Shown here: piece by piece, positions 18,719-27,071 of the stretch
How the letters are laid out: each line of letters begins with the position of its first letter
Numbering within the stretch: position 1 is the first letter of the stretch
Program-made: the position numbers and the translations under genes
The notes under the pieces: generated by a model
The model's input: only the letters and a program-made list of their open reading frames with translations
Told to the model about the DNA's origin: nothing
Database searches by the model: none
DNA from: Nonomuraea solani
GTDB taxonomy: Bacteria; Actinomycetota; Actinomycetes; Streptosporangiales; Streptosporangiaceae
NCBI RefSeq assembly: GCF_900108335.1
Contig: NZ_FNVT01000003.1
Coordinates: forward strand, 289,553 to 353,552
Direction: 5' to 3'
DNA length: 64,000 nucleotides

Positions 18719-20814
18719 GCGCTCCTCTCCGGCGTACCCGGACCGACCGAACCCGGACCGACCGAACCCGGCGGGCCGTCCGGCCTGACGTCCCCTGGCG
18801 GCCATGCGCCCTCGTCGTACTCGCCGGGCGGGATCTGGACGGAGGGCATGTCGGCGGGCTGGATGTCGCGGTGGTGCTCGATCACGGTCTGGAGGGCGTC
18901 CAGGCCGGGCGCGGTGACGTCGACGGAAACGACCTCGCTGCCGTCGACCGCCCACACCCCCACGCCCGGCCCCGCCTCACCACCGGTTTCTCCACCGAAA
19001 GCAACCTGCACCCGCACGCCGTCTCCAGTCGTCACGTCGTATGCCACATTCGCCCCACCGCGCGTCACAGGCTCACCCTCGGCCCCAGCACCCGCCTCCG
19101 GCTTGTCGGCGACCGCGCCGCCGTCGCACGTTTCCGGCCCATATGCCGACTCGGCCCCATAGCCCGACTCAGCGGCAGCCGCCGTACCTGGTGTCGCAGC
19201 CGCCGTACCTGGTGTCGCAGCCGCCGTACCTGGTGCCGCGGCCGCCGTACCTGGTGTCGCGGCCGCCGTACCTGGTGTGTCGTCCGTGGCACCGTTGGGC
19301 GTCTCGACCGAGGGCTCGGTCGGCGGGATCGTGACCGGCTTCCCCTGGCCACCGCTCCCCTGGTCGCCAGTATCCTGACCGCCGCCGCCCTGGCCACCAG
19401 GCTCTCGGCCACCCGACCCTCGGCCGTCACCCGCCCCCTGGCCGCCGCCGGCACCCTGATCGGCACCGGCCCCCCGGTCGTCGCAAACACCCTGGCCGGC
19501 ACCCGTGTCCCGGCCTTCACCGATGCCCTGGCCGCCACCCGTGCCGCTGCCTTGCCCTGCGCCCTGGCCGGGGTCGCTGTCCTGGGTCGGTGTGTCGTTG
19601 GTCGGGAGGTCCGGGGTCGGGTACCGGCCGTCTGGGGGCGTGTCCTTGGCGGAGTCGCAGGTGCCGTCGGTGGCCGTGGGGGTGTCCGATACCTCCGCCG
19701 TTGAGCCACCGTCCGAGGCCGTTCCCGACGGAACCTCAAGGTCCGGTAGATCCTGGGGTGCGATGTCGCGGTGGTTCTCCACGATCGTCTGCAGCGCGTC
19801 CAGGTTGGGCGGGTTCGCCGTGGCGGACACCACGTCGCTCCCGTCGTCGGCCCAGGTGATGGCGTCCGTGGCGTCGGCGGGGAGTCTCGGCATCTCGGCC
19901 GGTTTCACGGCGTCGGGGTTTTCGAGCATGTCCTCCAACTGGGCGGCCGTCGGCGGGTCGAGCGGCACCTGCAGGACCTTCACCCCATCGACCACCACGA
20001 CCTGCGGCTTGGTGATCGCGTCCTTGGCCGGGGTGTCGGTCGCGCCGCCGTCAGCCTCGGCCCCTCGGTCGCGCCTGCTGCCCGAGTCATCGTCCTTGGG
20101 CTGCTCACCGGTGTCGTCCCCGGGGTCGTCGCACACTTTCCCGTCGGGGTCCTTGCTCGGCTCGTCGCCCGTTCCCGGCTGCTCGTCGCCCTTGGAGGGT
20201 GGCTCGACATCCGCCTTCGGGGGTTCCTCACCCTTCGACGGCGGTTCGACACCCGTCTTCGGTGGCGGGTCATCGCGGGTATCTCCGGGAGACTCCCCGT
20301 CGGCGCGTGGGTTGTCGTACCTGTCCCGATCCTCCCGCACGTCCTTGGGCTCGTCACCCGCCCCAGGCTGCTCATCACCCTTCGACGGCGGCTCGGCACC
20401 CGTCTCGGGCGGGGACTCGTCGCCCTTCGACGGCGGCTCGACGCCCGTCTTGGGCGGGGACTCGTCACCCGTCTTCGGTGGCGGGTCGTCGCCGGTCTTT
20501 CCAGGGGACTCCCCGTCGGCGCGCGGATTGTCGTACCTGTCCTGATCCTCCCGCACGTCCTTGGGTTCGTCGCCCGCCCGAGGCGGATCCGCCCGTTTCT
20601 CCAGCGTCTCCAGCCGGACGTTGACGTCCTTGACCATCGTGTCGGCCGCCTCGGCGACCTGGACGGGACGGTGGGTGGCCTGGGAGGACAGACCTGCCCG
20701 GCTCATGGCGAGCCGGACCCGATCCTCGACCGTACGTAGCTGCCTGGCCGCGTGTTTCACCTCGGCCAGCAGGTCACGGACCAGCTTGGGATCCATGCCG
20801 TCGTACTTGCCCAC
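18715..20814 (-). CDS. Repeat-rich low-complexity protein with three ~40-residue modules
   Basis: 699 aa, no known family. An N-terminal helical segment (about 1-75) resembles ESX/WXG-type helical hairpins. Residues 76-250 are a charged Pro/Asp/Lys/Gly linker containing a duplicated block (DEPKDVRED...DNPRADGESPG). A module follows at about 268-305, then a related one at about 310-360 (WADDGSDVV...LDALQTIVENHRDI). Residues 390-495 are Gly/Gln/Asp-rich, then come five TPGTAAA heptads and a last module at 624-670 (WAVDGSEVV...LDALQTVIEHHRDI). GTG start with GGGAGG upstream. No signal peptide or TM is visible, so export would need a non-Sec route. It sits between glyA and sua5 as an insertion in conserved order. 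Confidence 0.75.
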   Translation of the reverse strand: MGKYDGMDPKLVRDLLAEVKHAARQLRTVEDRVRLAMSRAGLSSQATHRPVQVAEAADTMVKDVNVRLETLEKRADPPRAGDEPKDVREDQDRYDNPRADGESPGKTGDDPPPKTGDESPPKTGVEPPSKGDESPPETGAEPPSKGDEQPGAGDEPKDVREDRDRYDNPRADGESPGDTRDDPPPKTGVEPPSKGEEPPKADVEPPSKGDEQPGTGDEPSKDPDGKVCDDPGDDTGEQPKDDDSGSRRDRGAEADGGATDTPAKDAITKPQVVVVDGVKVLQVPLDPPTAAQLEDMLENPDAVKPAEMPRLPADATDAITWADDGSDVVSATANPPNLDALQTIVENHRDIAPQDLPDLEVPSGTASDGGSTAEVSDTPTATDGTCDSAKDTPPDGRYPTPDLPTNDTPTQDSDPGQGAGQGSGTGGGQGIGEGRDTGAGQGVCDDRGAGADQGAGGGQGAGDGRGSGGREPGGQGGGGQDTGDQGSGGQGKPVTIPPTEPSVETPNGATDDTPGTAAATPGTAAAAPGTAAATPGTAAATPGTAAAAESGYGAESAYGPETCDGGAVADKPEAGAGAEGEPVTRGGANVAYDVTTGDGVRVQVAFGGETGGEAGPGVGVWAVDGSEVVSVDVTAPGLDALQTVIEHHRDIQPADMPSVQIPPGEYDEGAWPPGDVRPDGPPGSVGPGSVGPGTPERSA
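19178..19282 (-). repeat. 21-bp tandem repeat (five copies) inside the repeat-rich gene
   Basis: Five tandem 21-bp units, each coding a TPGTAAA heptad (one is APGTAAA), nearly identical at DNA level (core CCGTACCTGGTGTCGCAG on the plus strand). The units keep frame, so copy-number change would lengthen or shorten the linker by 7 residues. Confidence 0.85.
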
Positions 20815-20902
20815 GGGCCCCTCCCGGATGAATCACCGCTCCGGGCCTCACCGTAATCACGGCCCGAGCGCGATAGCAGCCGGAATAAGCAGCGGGTATA
20901 CG

Positions 20903-21559
20903 TCAGTCGTCAGTGGCGACGTAACCGATGATGCCGCGCAGCTTCTCCACCGGGATGGCTCCGCGCCGCAGCAGCCGGGGCACGGCGGTGGTGAGGTCGA
21001 GGATGGTGGAGGGCGTGTGGTCGGTGGTCTTTCCGCCGTCGAGGTAGACCGCGACCGAGTCGCCGAGTTGCTCTTCCGCGTCCTCCGCCGTGGTGGCGGC
21101 GGGCGAGCCGGAGCGGTTGGCGCTGGAGACGGCCATGGGGCCGGTCTCCTTGAGCAGGTCGAGCGCCACCGGGTGGAGCGGCATCCGGATGGCCACCGTC
21201 CCCTTGGTGTCACCCAGGTCCCAGGAAAGGGCCCTGTTGGCCTTGCAGACGAGCGTGAGCGGCCCCGGCCAGAACGCGTCTATCAAATCCTGCCCGTACG
21301 GCCCGAGGTCGTCTATGAGCGCTGTGGCGGCTCTGACGGTGCCCACGAGCACGGGCGGCGGCATGTCACGGCCCCGCCCCTTGGCGTCGAGCAGCGCGGT
21401 GACGGCCGCCGGCGTGAAGGCGTCGGCGCCGATGCCGTAGACGGTGTCGGTCGGCAGCACCACGAGCTCGCCGCGGCGTACGGCGGCCGCGGCCTCCGTG
21501 AGACCCTCGGTCCGCTGCTCGAGGTCGGAGCAGTCATAACGTCTTCCCACGGCGTGCAT
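20903..21559 (-). CDS. sua5: Threonylcarbamoyl-AMP synthase (Sua5/YrdC/YwlC)
   Basis: 218 aa. It makes threonylcarbamoyl-AMP from Thr, bicarbonate and ATP for the t6A37 modification of ANN-decoding tRNAs. Motifs: PTDTVYGIG, KGRGRDMPPPVLV (the usual KxRxxxxP), WPGPLTLV and SSANRSG. It is a single YrdC domain without the C-terminal Sua5 extension. It starts 1 nt after the prmC stop, in the conserved prfA-prmC-sua5 order. Confidence 0.93.
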   Translation of the reverse strand: MHAVGRRYDCSDLEQRTEGLTEAAAAVRRGELVVLPTDTVYGIGADAFTPAAVTALLDAKGRGRDMPPPVLVGTVRAATALIDDLGPYGQDLIDAFWPGPLTLVCKANRALSWDLGDTKGTVAIRMPLHPVALDLLKETGPMAVSSANRSGSPAATTAEDAEEQLGDSVAVYLDGGKTTDHTPSTILDLTTAVPRLLRRGAIPVEKLRGIIGYVATDD

Positions 21560-21560
21560 C

Positions 21561-22415
21561 CTAGTCCTGGCCGAGTCTGGCGGTGACGAAGCGGTCCCTT
21601 CGCGTGAGGTCCTGGCGCAGGCGCACGTCGCGCCAGCCGTGGTCCTCGGGGAAGGTCAGGTAGACGGCCCTGCCCTGCTCGTCGGCGTGCTCGACGGCCA
21701 TCCAGCCGCCGGGGCGCAGCAGCCGGCGGGCCGTGCGCTCGACCGCGCGCACCTCGCCGAGCCCGTCGTCGCCCGATCCGTAGAGCGCCCTGGACGGGTC
21801 GTAGTCGCGCACCTCGGGGTCGCGCGGGATCGCGCCGGGCGGGATGTAGGGCGGGTTGGAGATGACCAGGTCGACCTTGCCGTTGAGCTCGGGCAGAGCG
21901 GAGGCGAGGTCTTCCGGATGCAGGTGCGTGCGGCCCTGGCCGAGCTCGGAGATGTTGCGCTTGGCCCAGGTGTAGGCCTCGGGATCGACCTCGACGGCGT
22001 GCACCTCGGCCAGCGCCACCTCCTGGGCGATCGACAGCGCGATCGCGCCCGAGCCGGTGCCGAGGTCGACCACGAGCGGCGCGGTGACGTCCATCTCGCG
22101 CAGGGTCTCGATGGCCCAGCCGGCCACCACCTCGGTCTCGGGGCGTGGCACGAACACGCCGGGCCCGACGGCGAGCTCCAGGTAACGGAAGTAGGCGTGC
22201 CCGGTGATGTGCTGCAGCGGCTCACGGGCCTCGCGGCGGGCGACGCCCTCCCAGAACAGGGCGTCGAATTCGCCGTCCCTGACGGTGTGGAGCTCGCTTC
22301 TGCGCACGCCGTGGACGAATGCCGCGATCTCCTCCGCGTCCGTGCGTGGTGAAGGCACACCTGCCTCGGCCAGCCGGGCGGTGGCTAGGGCGATCTCGTC
22401 CAGCAGAAATGTCAT
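21561..22415 (-). CDS. prmC: Release factor glutamine methyltransferase
   Basis: 284 aa. It methylates the Gln of the GGQ motif in release factors, using SAM. The N-terminal helical domain is followed by the Rossmann methyltransferase with [16 protein letters not shown] (SAM loop) and the catalytic ISNPPYIPP. Its ATG overlaps the stop of prfA (ATGA), which encodes its substrate. Confidence 0.95.
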   Translation of the reverse strand: MTFLLDEIALATARLAEAGVPSPRTDAEEIAAFVHGVRRSELHTVRDGEFDALFWEGVARREAREPLQHITGHAYFRYLELAVGPGVFVPRPETEVVAGWAIETLREMDVTAPLVVDLGTGSGAIALSIAQEVALAEVHAVEVDPEAYTWAKRNISELGQGRTHLHPEDLASALPELNGKVDLVISNPPYIPPGAIPRDPEVRDYDPSRALYGSGDDGLGEVRAVERTARRLLRPGGWMAVEHADEQGRAVYLTFPEDHGWRDVRLRQDLTRRDRFVTARLGQD

Positions 22416-23464
22416 GAGTGTTGTGCGAGCTTCTCCGCCATCTCGGCGTCGATGAGGGCTTGGGTCACGGCGGTGAGCTCACCGTCGAGAACCTGGTCGA
22501 GGTTATACGCCTTGAAGCCGACCCGGTGGTCGGAAATGCGGTTTTCCGGGAAGTTGTACGTGCGTACGCGCTCGGAGCGGTCGACCGTACGGACCTGCGA
22601 CTTGCGCTCGGCCTGGGCCGCGGCCTCGGCCTGCTCCTGCGCGATGGCCAGCAGGCGGGCGCGCAGGATGCGCAGGGCCGACTCCTTGTTCTGGAGCTGG
22701 CTCTTCTCGTTCTGGCACGAGACGACCACGCCGGTGGGCAGGTGGGTGATGCGGACCGCCGAGTCGGTGGTGTTGACGCTCTGGCCGCCGGGACCGCTGG
22801 AGCGGTAGACGTCGATGCGCAGCTCGTTGGGGTCGATCTGGACGTCGACCTCCTCCGCCTCCGGATAGATGAGCACGCCCGCGGCGCTGGTGTGGATGCG
22901 GCCCTGCGACTCGGTGACGGGCACCCGCTGCACGCGGTGCACACCGCCCTCGAACTTGAGCCTGGACCACACGCCCTCGTCGCCCTTGGCCCTGATGCCG
23001 ACCGTGACGTCTTTGTAGCCGCCCAGGTCGGAGGGCTGGCTGTCGATGACCTCGGTCTTCCAGCCGAGCCGCTCGGCGTAGCGGAGATACATCCGCAGCA
23101 GGTCGCCGGCGAACAGCGCGGACTCCTCACCGCCCTCGCCCGCCTTGATCTCCATGATGATGTCCTTGTCATCGTTGGGATCACGCGGGATGAGCAGGTG
23201 TTTGAGCCGCTCTTCGAGCTGCGGGATGCGCGCTTCGAGCTCGGCGGCCTCGGCCGCGAACCCCTCGTCCTCACCGGCCAGCTCCTTGGCGGCGGTCAGG
23301 TCCTCGCGGGAGGACTCCAGCTCGCGGTAGGTGCCGACGATGGGCGTGAGCTGGGCGTAGCGTTTGCCGAGGGTGCGGGCCTTGTTCTGGTCTGCGTGCA
23401 CGGCGGGGTCGGCGAGCTGCAGCTCCAGCTCGGAATACTCCTTGAGCAACTCGTCGAGGTTCAC
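22412..23464 (-). CDS. prfA: Peptide chain release factor 1
   Basis: 350 aa, the usual RF1 length, recognising UAA and UAG. The peptidyl hydrolysis loop is [17 protein letters not shown]. Domain 1 helices are at the N-terminus, and the conserved [15 protein letters not shown] is present. It follows rpmE after a strong hairpin and is coupled to prmC. Confidence 0.95.
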   Translation of the reverse strand: MNLDELLKEYSELELQLADPAVHADQNKARTLGKRYAQLTPIVGTYRELESSREDLTAAKELAGEDEGFAAEAAELEARIPQLEERLKHLLIPRDPNDDKDIIMEIKAGEGGEESALFAGDLLRMYLRYAERLGWKTEVIDSQPSDLGGYKDVTVGIRAKGDEGVWSRLKFEGGVHRVQRVPVTESQGRIHTSAAGVLIYPEAEEVDVQIDPNELRIDVYRSSGPGGQSVNTTDSAVRITHLPTGVVVSCQNEKSQLQNKESALRILRARLLAIAQEQAEAAAQAERKSQVRTVDRSERVRTYNFPENRISDHRVGFKAYNLDQVLDGELTAVTQALIDAEMAEKLAQHS

Positions 23465-23503
23465 CGTGGGTCCTTCTTGCTAGGTCTGGCAATATGGCCA
23501 TTT

Positions 23504-23556
23504 CACCGACAACGCCGACCCGGCGCACCGGGGGTGCGTCCAGGTCGGCGTCGGTG
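23504..23556 (-). terminator. Long stem-loop between rpmE and prfA
   Basis: On the minus strand, 4 nt after the rpmE stop codon, CACCGAC and GCCGACC pair with GGTCGGC and GTCGGTG (7+7 bp with a 3-nt bulge). The apical part can form a second GCAC/GTGC stem. There is no U tract, so it may attenuate or protect the rpmE message from decay rather than end it fully before prfA. Confidence 0.6.
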
Positions 23557-23559
23557 GAG

Positions 23560-23778
23560 CTACTTGCCGGAGGCCTTCTTGCCGAAGCGCTTCTCGAAGC
23601 GAGCCACCCGGCCGCCCGTGTCCAGAATCTTCTGCTTGCCCGTGTAGAACGGGTGGCAGGCGGAGCACACGTCGGCGTGGATCACGCCGTTCTTCGCGGT
23701 GCTACGGGTGGTGAACGAGTTGCCACAGGAGCAGGAAACCTGCGTCACGTGGTAGTCGGGGTGGATGTCGCTCTTCAT
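23560..23778 (-). CDS. rpmE: 50S ribosomal protein L31, zinc-binding type
   Basis: 72 aa. Four cysteines in CSCGNS and VCSACHPFY form the zinc ribbon of the C+ form of L31. The ATG at 23778 has AAAGGA 7-8 nt upstream; the longer open frame is unconserved. The 5' leader contains a perfect 7-bp inverted repeat, TTCACGC-ATG-GCGTGAA (23813-23829). Confidence 0.96.
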   Translation of the reverse strand: MKSDIHPDYHVTQVSCSCGNSFTTRSTAKNGVIHADVCSACHPFYTGKQKILDTGGRVARFEKRFGKKASGK

Positions 23779-23984
23779 TGCTGTCCTTTCGGGCTGCGGC
23801 CGCCGGGTCGCCTTCACGCATGGCGTGAACCGGAACCGCAAAATGGTCAGCTACCAGTGTGCCAGATCGTCCAACCATCCCAAGCCATCGGACATTCCCT
23901 CGATCTTTATGACGCGGCCACACCGGTCACATTAGGCTCCATCAGCATCAATCATCACTTTTCCCTGAAGGATGACCTCATCAG

Positions 23985-25031
23985 ATGAAGAGAAGCGCGC
24001 GGTTGCTGCTTGCGACCGCCACGGGGGCCGTCATTCTCGCCGGAGGCATCGCCCTCCCCGCCACCGGCGCGTCAGCCGCCCAGTACGCCGTCACCATGGC
24101 GGACGACTTCTCGGGCAGCGCCTCGGCTGAGGCGTACATCCCGATCGCGAACGACGTCGACGGCAAGGTGACCCTCACGCTCAAGGACCCCGGGAAGGTC
24201 ACGAGCGTCAGCGGCACCATCGAGCCGCCCGGCAAGTCCGGCAAGTCGGTCTCGTTCGATTTCAGCACGGGCGGCACGGGGGCCGAGCAGACCATCACCG
24301 GCCGGTGGCCGATCAGCAAGGACGACCCGGCCGGCGACTGGCAGCTCAAGGTCACCGTCACCCGCGACACCGGCACCAACACCACGCCGTTCGTGGTCCA
24401 GGTCTCCGACAAGCAGGGCATCACCGGCGCGAGCGTCAACCCCGACCCTGTCAAGCTCGTCAAGGGCCAGGACGTCAAGGTCACGGTCGAGGCCACGGTG
24501 AAGGACGCCAGCGGCGTCTCGGCCAAGCTCGTCAGCGACGCCAGCCGCGAGTACTACGACCTCGGTGACCTGTCCAAGGAGTCCGACGGCTACTACCGCG
24601 GCACCACCTACTTCGCCGACGACACCCCGGCCGGCTCCTGGACCCTGGAGATCTACGCCCGCAGGGGCGGCCAGACGCTCAAGGGCGAGGCGGCGTTCTC
24701 GGTCGAGGCGGCCGCGGGCGGCTCGACGAAGAAGACCAAGACCCGGGTGACGATCGCCGCGGCCAACAAGGTCAAGAAGGGCAAGACCTTCAAGGTGTAC
24801 GGCAAAGTCTACCGGGGCTCGAAGGCGTACAAGGGCAAGAAGGTCGAGGTGTACTTCAAGGCGAAGGGCACCAAGACGTACCAGCTCGTGGGCTTCGCCA
24901 AGGCCACGTCGACCGGCAGGTACAGCAGGTCGTTCAAGGCGAAGAAGGACGGCTACTTCCAGGTCAAGGTGCCGGGCACGAGCAAGACCCGCAGCGCGCT
25001 GTCGCCGCAGGAGTTCGTGGACGTCAGGTAG
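23985..25031 (+). CDS. Secreted Ig-like protein with Lys-rich C-terminal domain
   Basis: 348 aa, family not recognised. The signal peptide is clear: MKRSAR, a hydrophobic core LLLATATGAVILAGGIAL, then ASA-A cleavage near residue 32. Two beta-rich domains follow (about 33-145 and 146-245), each ending in a typical Ig strand pattern (GDWQLKVTVTR; GSWTLEIYARR). A linker leads to a C-terminal beta domain (255-348) very rich in Lys/Tyr (VYGKVYRGSKAYKGKKVEVYF), like the domain found in many actinomycete secreted proteins. No LPXTG or TM, so it is probably free or bound by charge to the anionic wall. Its stop abuts the convergent response-regulator stop with no gap. Confidence 0.75.
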   Translation: MKRSARLLLATATGAVILAGGIALPATGASAAQYAVTMADDFSGSASAEAYIPIANDVDGKVTLTLKDPGKVTSVSGTIEPPGKSGKSVSFDFSTGGTGAEQTITGRWPISKDDPAGDWQLKVTVTRDTGTNTTPFVVQVSDKQGITGASVNPDPVKLVKGQDVKVTVEATVKDASGVSAKLVSDASREYYDLGDLSKESDGYYRGTTYFADDTPAGSWTLEIYARRGGQTLKGEAAFSVEAAAGGSTKKTKTRVTIAAANKVKKGKTFKVYGKVYRGSKAYKGKKVEVYFKAKGTKTYQLVGFAKATSTGRYSRSFKAKKDGYFQVKVPGTSKTRSALSPQEFVDVR

Positions 25032-25667
25032 TCACCGGCCCAGGTAGGTCAGGACGGCGAGCACGCGCCGATGGTCCTCGGGCGCCGGCCCGAGGGCCAG
25101 CTTGGCGAAAATGCTGGAGATGTGCTTCTCCACGGCGCCCTCCGAGACCACCAGCCGGGCCGCGATGGCGGTGTTGGAGCGGCCCTCGGCCATCAGGGCG
25201 AGGACCTCGCGCTCACGGGGGGAGAGCGAGTCGAGCGGGGCGCCGCGGCGCTGGCGGCTGAGCAGTTGCACGACGACCTCGGGGTCGATGACCGTGCCGC
25301 CGGCCGCCACCTGGCGCACCGCCTCCAGGAACTCGGCCACGTCGGCCACCCGCTCCTTCAGCAGGTAGCCGACGGCCCGGCCGATGAGGTCACCGGCATA
25401 TTGCTCCTCGACGTACTGCGACAGCACCAGGATCGGGAAGTCGGGCCTGGCCTGACGGACCTGTAACGCCGCCCTGAGGCCCTCGTCGGTGTGGCTGGGC
25501 GGCATGCGTACGTCGACGATCGCCAGGTCGGGCTCGTGCTCCAGCACCGCCGCCACCAGCGCGGGCCCCTCGGAGACGGCCGCGACCGTCTCGATGCCGC
25601 CGTCGGCGAGCAGCCGCGCGAGCCCTTCACGCAGCAGTACGGAATCCTCGGCGATGACGACGCGCAT
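25032..25667 (-). CDS. Two-component response regulator, NarL/LuxR family
   Basis: 211 aa. The receiver domain has the acidic pocket (IAEDS), phospho-acceptor Asp52 (AIVDVRMPP) and the conserved Lys (YLLKE). The C-terminal LuxR helix-turn-helix is SPREREVLALMAEGRSNTAIA...EKHISSIFAKL. It begins 9 nt after the kinase stop on the same strand and is surely its partner. No Shine-Dalgarno is visible, suggesting coupling. Confidence 0.93.
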   Translation of the reverse strand: MRVVIAEDSVLLREGLARLLADGGIETVAAVSEGPALVAAVLEHEPDLAIVDVRMPPSHTDEGLRAALQVRQARPDFPILVLSQYVEEQYAGDLIGRAVGYLLKERVADVAEFLEAVRQVAAGGTVIDPEVVVQLLSRQRRGAPLDSLSPREREVLALMAEGRSNTAIAARLVVSEGAVEKHISSIFAKLALGPAPEDHRRVLAVLTYLGR

Positions 25668-25676
25668 GGCCCATGA

Positions 25677-26957
25677 CTACCACTCGCACGGCAACTCCGC
25701 ACGCACGAGGGTGGGGCCGCCGATCGGGCTGTGCAGGACGAGCACGCCGTCGATGGTGGCGGCCCGGTCGGCCAGCCCCGACAGCCCGCCGCCCGGGCAG
25801 ACCAGGGCGCCGCCGATGCCGTTGTCCCACACGTCCACGACCACGCCCCGGTGGTCGCGCAGCACCGTGACCGACGCCTCGGTGGCGCCGGAGTGCTTGG
25901 CCATGTTGGTCAGGGTCTCGGCCACGGTGAAGTAGGCGATGCTCTCGACGGCCGCGGGCGGCCGGTCGTCCAGCTCGACGGACACGTCGACCCTGATGGG
26001 CGCCCGCGCCGCCAGCCCCGACAAGGCGGCGTCCAGCCCGCGGTCGCTGAGGATGGCCGGATGGATGCCCCTGGCCAGGTTGCGCAGCTCGGCGATGGCG
26101 GCCTTGGTGCCCGCGTGGGCCTGGGCGATGAGGTCTCTGGCCTCCTCGGGGTCGGTGTCGAACTTCGACTGCGCCCGTCCGAGGTCCACCGCCACCGACA
26201 GCAGCCGCTGCTGGGCGCCGTCGTGCAGGTCGCGCTCGATCCTGCGCCGCTCGGCCTCGGCCGCGTCGATCCCCCTGGCCCTGCTGGCCCGCAGCCGCTC
26301 CTCCTGGCTGCCGCCGAGCAGCACCGTGGCCAGCATGCCGTGCAGCCAGGCCATCCCCCGTACGAGGTAGGCTCCCAGCACCACCGCCACCACGCCGAAG
26401 AGCGCGGCGACGCAGGCACCCCGCCAGTCGTCGATGGTGAGGTCGCTGTAGACGCCCATGAACGCGTACAGGCCGTAGAGCAGGGGCTGGATCAGTAGCA
26501 GCGCCGCCGTCAGCCACACCACCAGCGACACCGCCGACTCGACGAGCCCGAGCGGGAGCAGCATCAGCAGGTAACCCAGGTCCTGCCAGGTGGCGCTGTC
26601 GGCCAGCAGCCAGCGCAGATGCGCGCCCAGCCCGCGATCGGGCCGCGGCAGGTAGGGGTCGTCGATCCTGATCCCGAGCGCCGCGGCCATCAGCCGCCGT
26701 TCCACCATCGCCCCGCCGCGCCACATCAGGACGGTGGCCATCGTGAGGGGTACGCCCACCCAGACGACGGCCAATGTGAGCGAGACCGGCACCGCGAAGC
26801 CCAGCACCACGAACCAGCCCAGCCCGAACGCCCCGGTGACCAGCAGGTAGGGGGCCGCCCGCCAGGTCATCGGATCGACCACGACCCCGATCGGCCCATA
26901 GGGCCCGAGCGGTACGCGGTCCTTCAACGCCACTGATCGCATGCCCCAAGCCTGCAC
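25677..26957 (-). CDS. Sensor histidine kinase with membrane sensor domain
   Basis: 426 aa. The N-terminal region of about 210 residues holds four TMs in two pairs, matching the 'putative sensor' domain of actinomycete kinases. HisKA_3 has the His in ERRRIERDLHDGAQQRLLSV, and the HATPase has AETLTNMAKHSGA, WDNGIGG and GGGLSGLADR. The GTG at 26957 and the ATG at 26942 are both possible starts. It forms an operon with the downstream response regulator. The signal is unknown. Confidence 0.9.
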   Translation of the reverse strand: MQAWGMRSVALKDRVPLGPYGPIGVVVDPMTWRAAPYLLVTGAFGLGWFVVLGFAVPVSLTLAVVWVGVPLTMATVLMWRGGAMVERRLMAAALGIRIDDPYLPRPDRGLGAHLRWLLADSATWQDLGYLLMLLPLGLVESAVSLVVWLTAALLLIQPLLYGLYAFMGVYSDLTIDDWRGACVAALFGVVAVVLGAYLVRGMAWLHGMLATVLLGGSQEERLRASRARGIDAAEAERRRIERDLHDGAQQRLLSVAVDLGRAQSKFDTDPEEARDLIAQAHAGTKAAIAELRNLARGIHPAILSDRGLDAALSGLAARAPIRVDVSVELDDRPPAAVESIAYFTVAETLTNMAKHSGATEASVTVLRDHRGVVVDVWDNGIGGALVCPGGGLSGLADRAATIDGVLVLHSPIGGPTLVRAELPCEW

Positions 26958-27022
26958 GCGCGCGGCCCCGCCGTGAATCCGGGAAGCGCCCGTCGGGGGG
27001 TGGGGCTAGCCCCAGTATGCGG

Positions 27023-27057
27023 AAAAGGGGCGGTGGGGAGGGCATCCCCACCGCCCC
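27023..27057 (-). terminator. Intrinsic terminator of rho
   Basis: A perfect 13-bp stem (GGGGCGGTGGGGA with TCCCCACCGCCCC) and a 5-nt loop, followed on the minus strand by TTTT (27026-27023). It is 14 nt beyond the rho stop codon. It is one of the strongest hairpins in the window. Confidence 0.92.
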
Positions 27058-27071
27058 TTTGCCAGGAGCCG

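Noticed and set aside
19505..20545. 346-aa plus-strand Ser/Gly/Pro-rich frame opposite the repeat protein
   Set aside because: Low-complexity antisense of repeats; the minus frame has start, Shine-Dalgarno and coupled partner.
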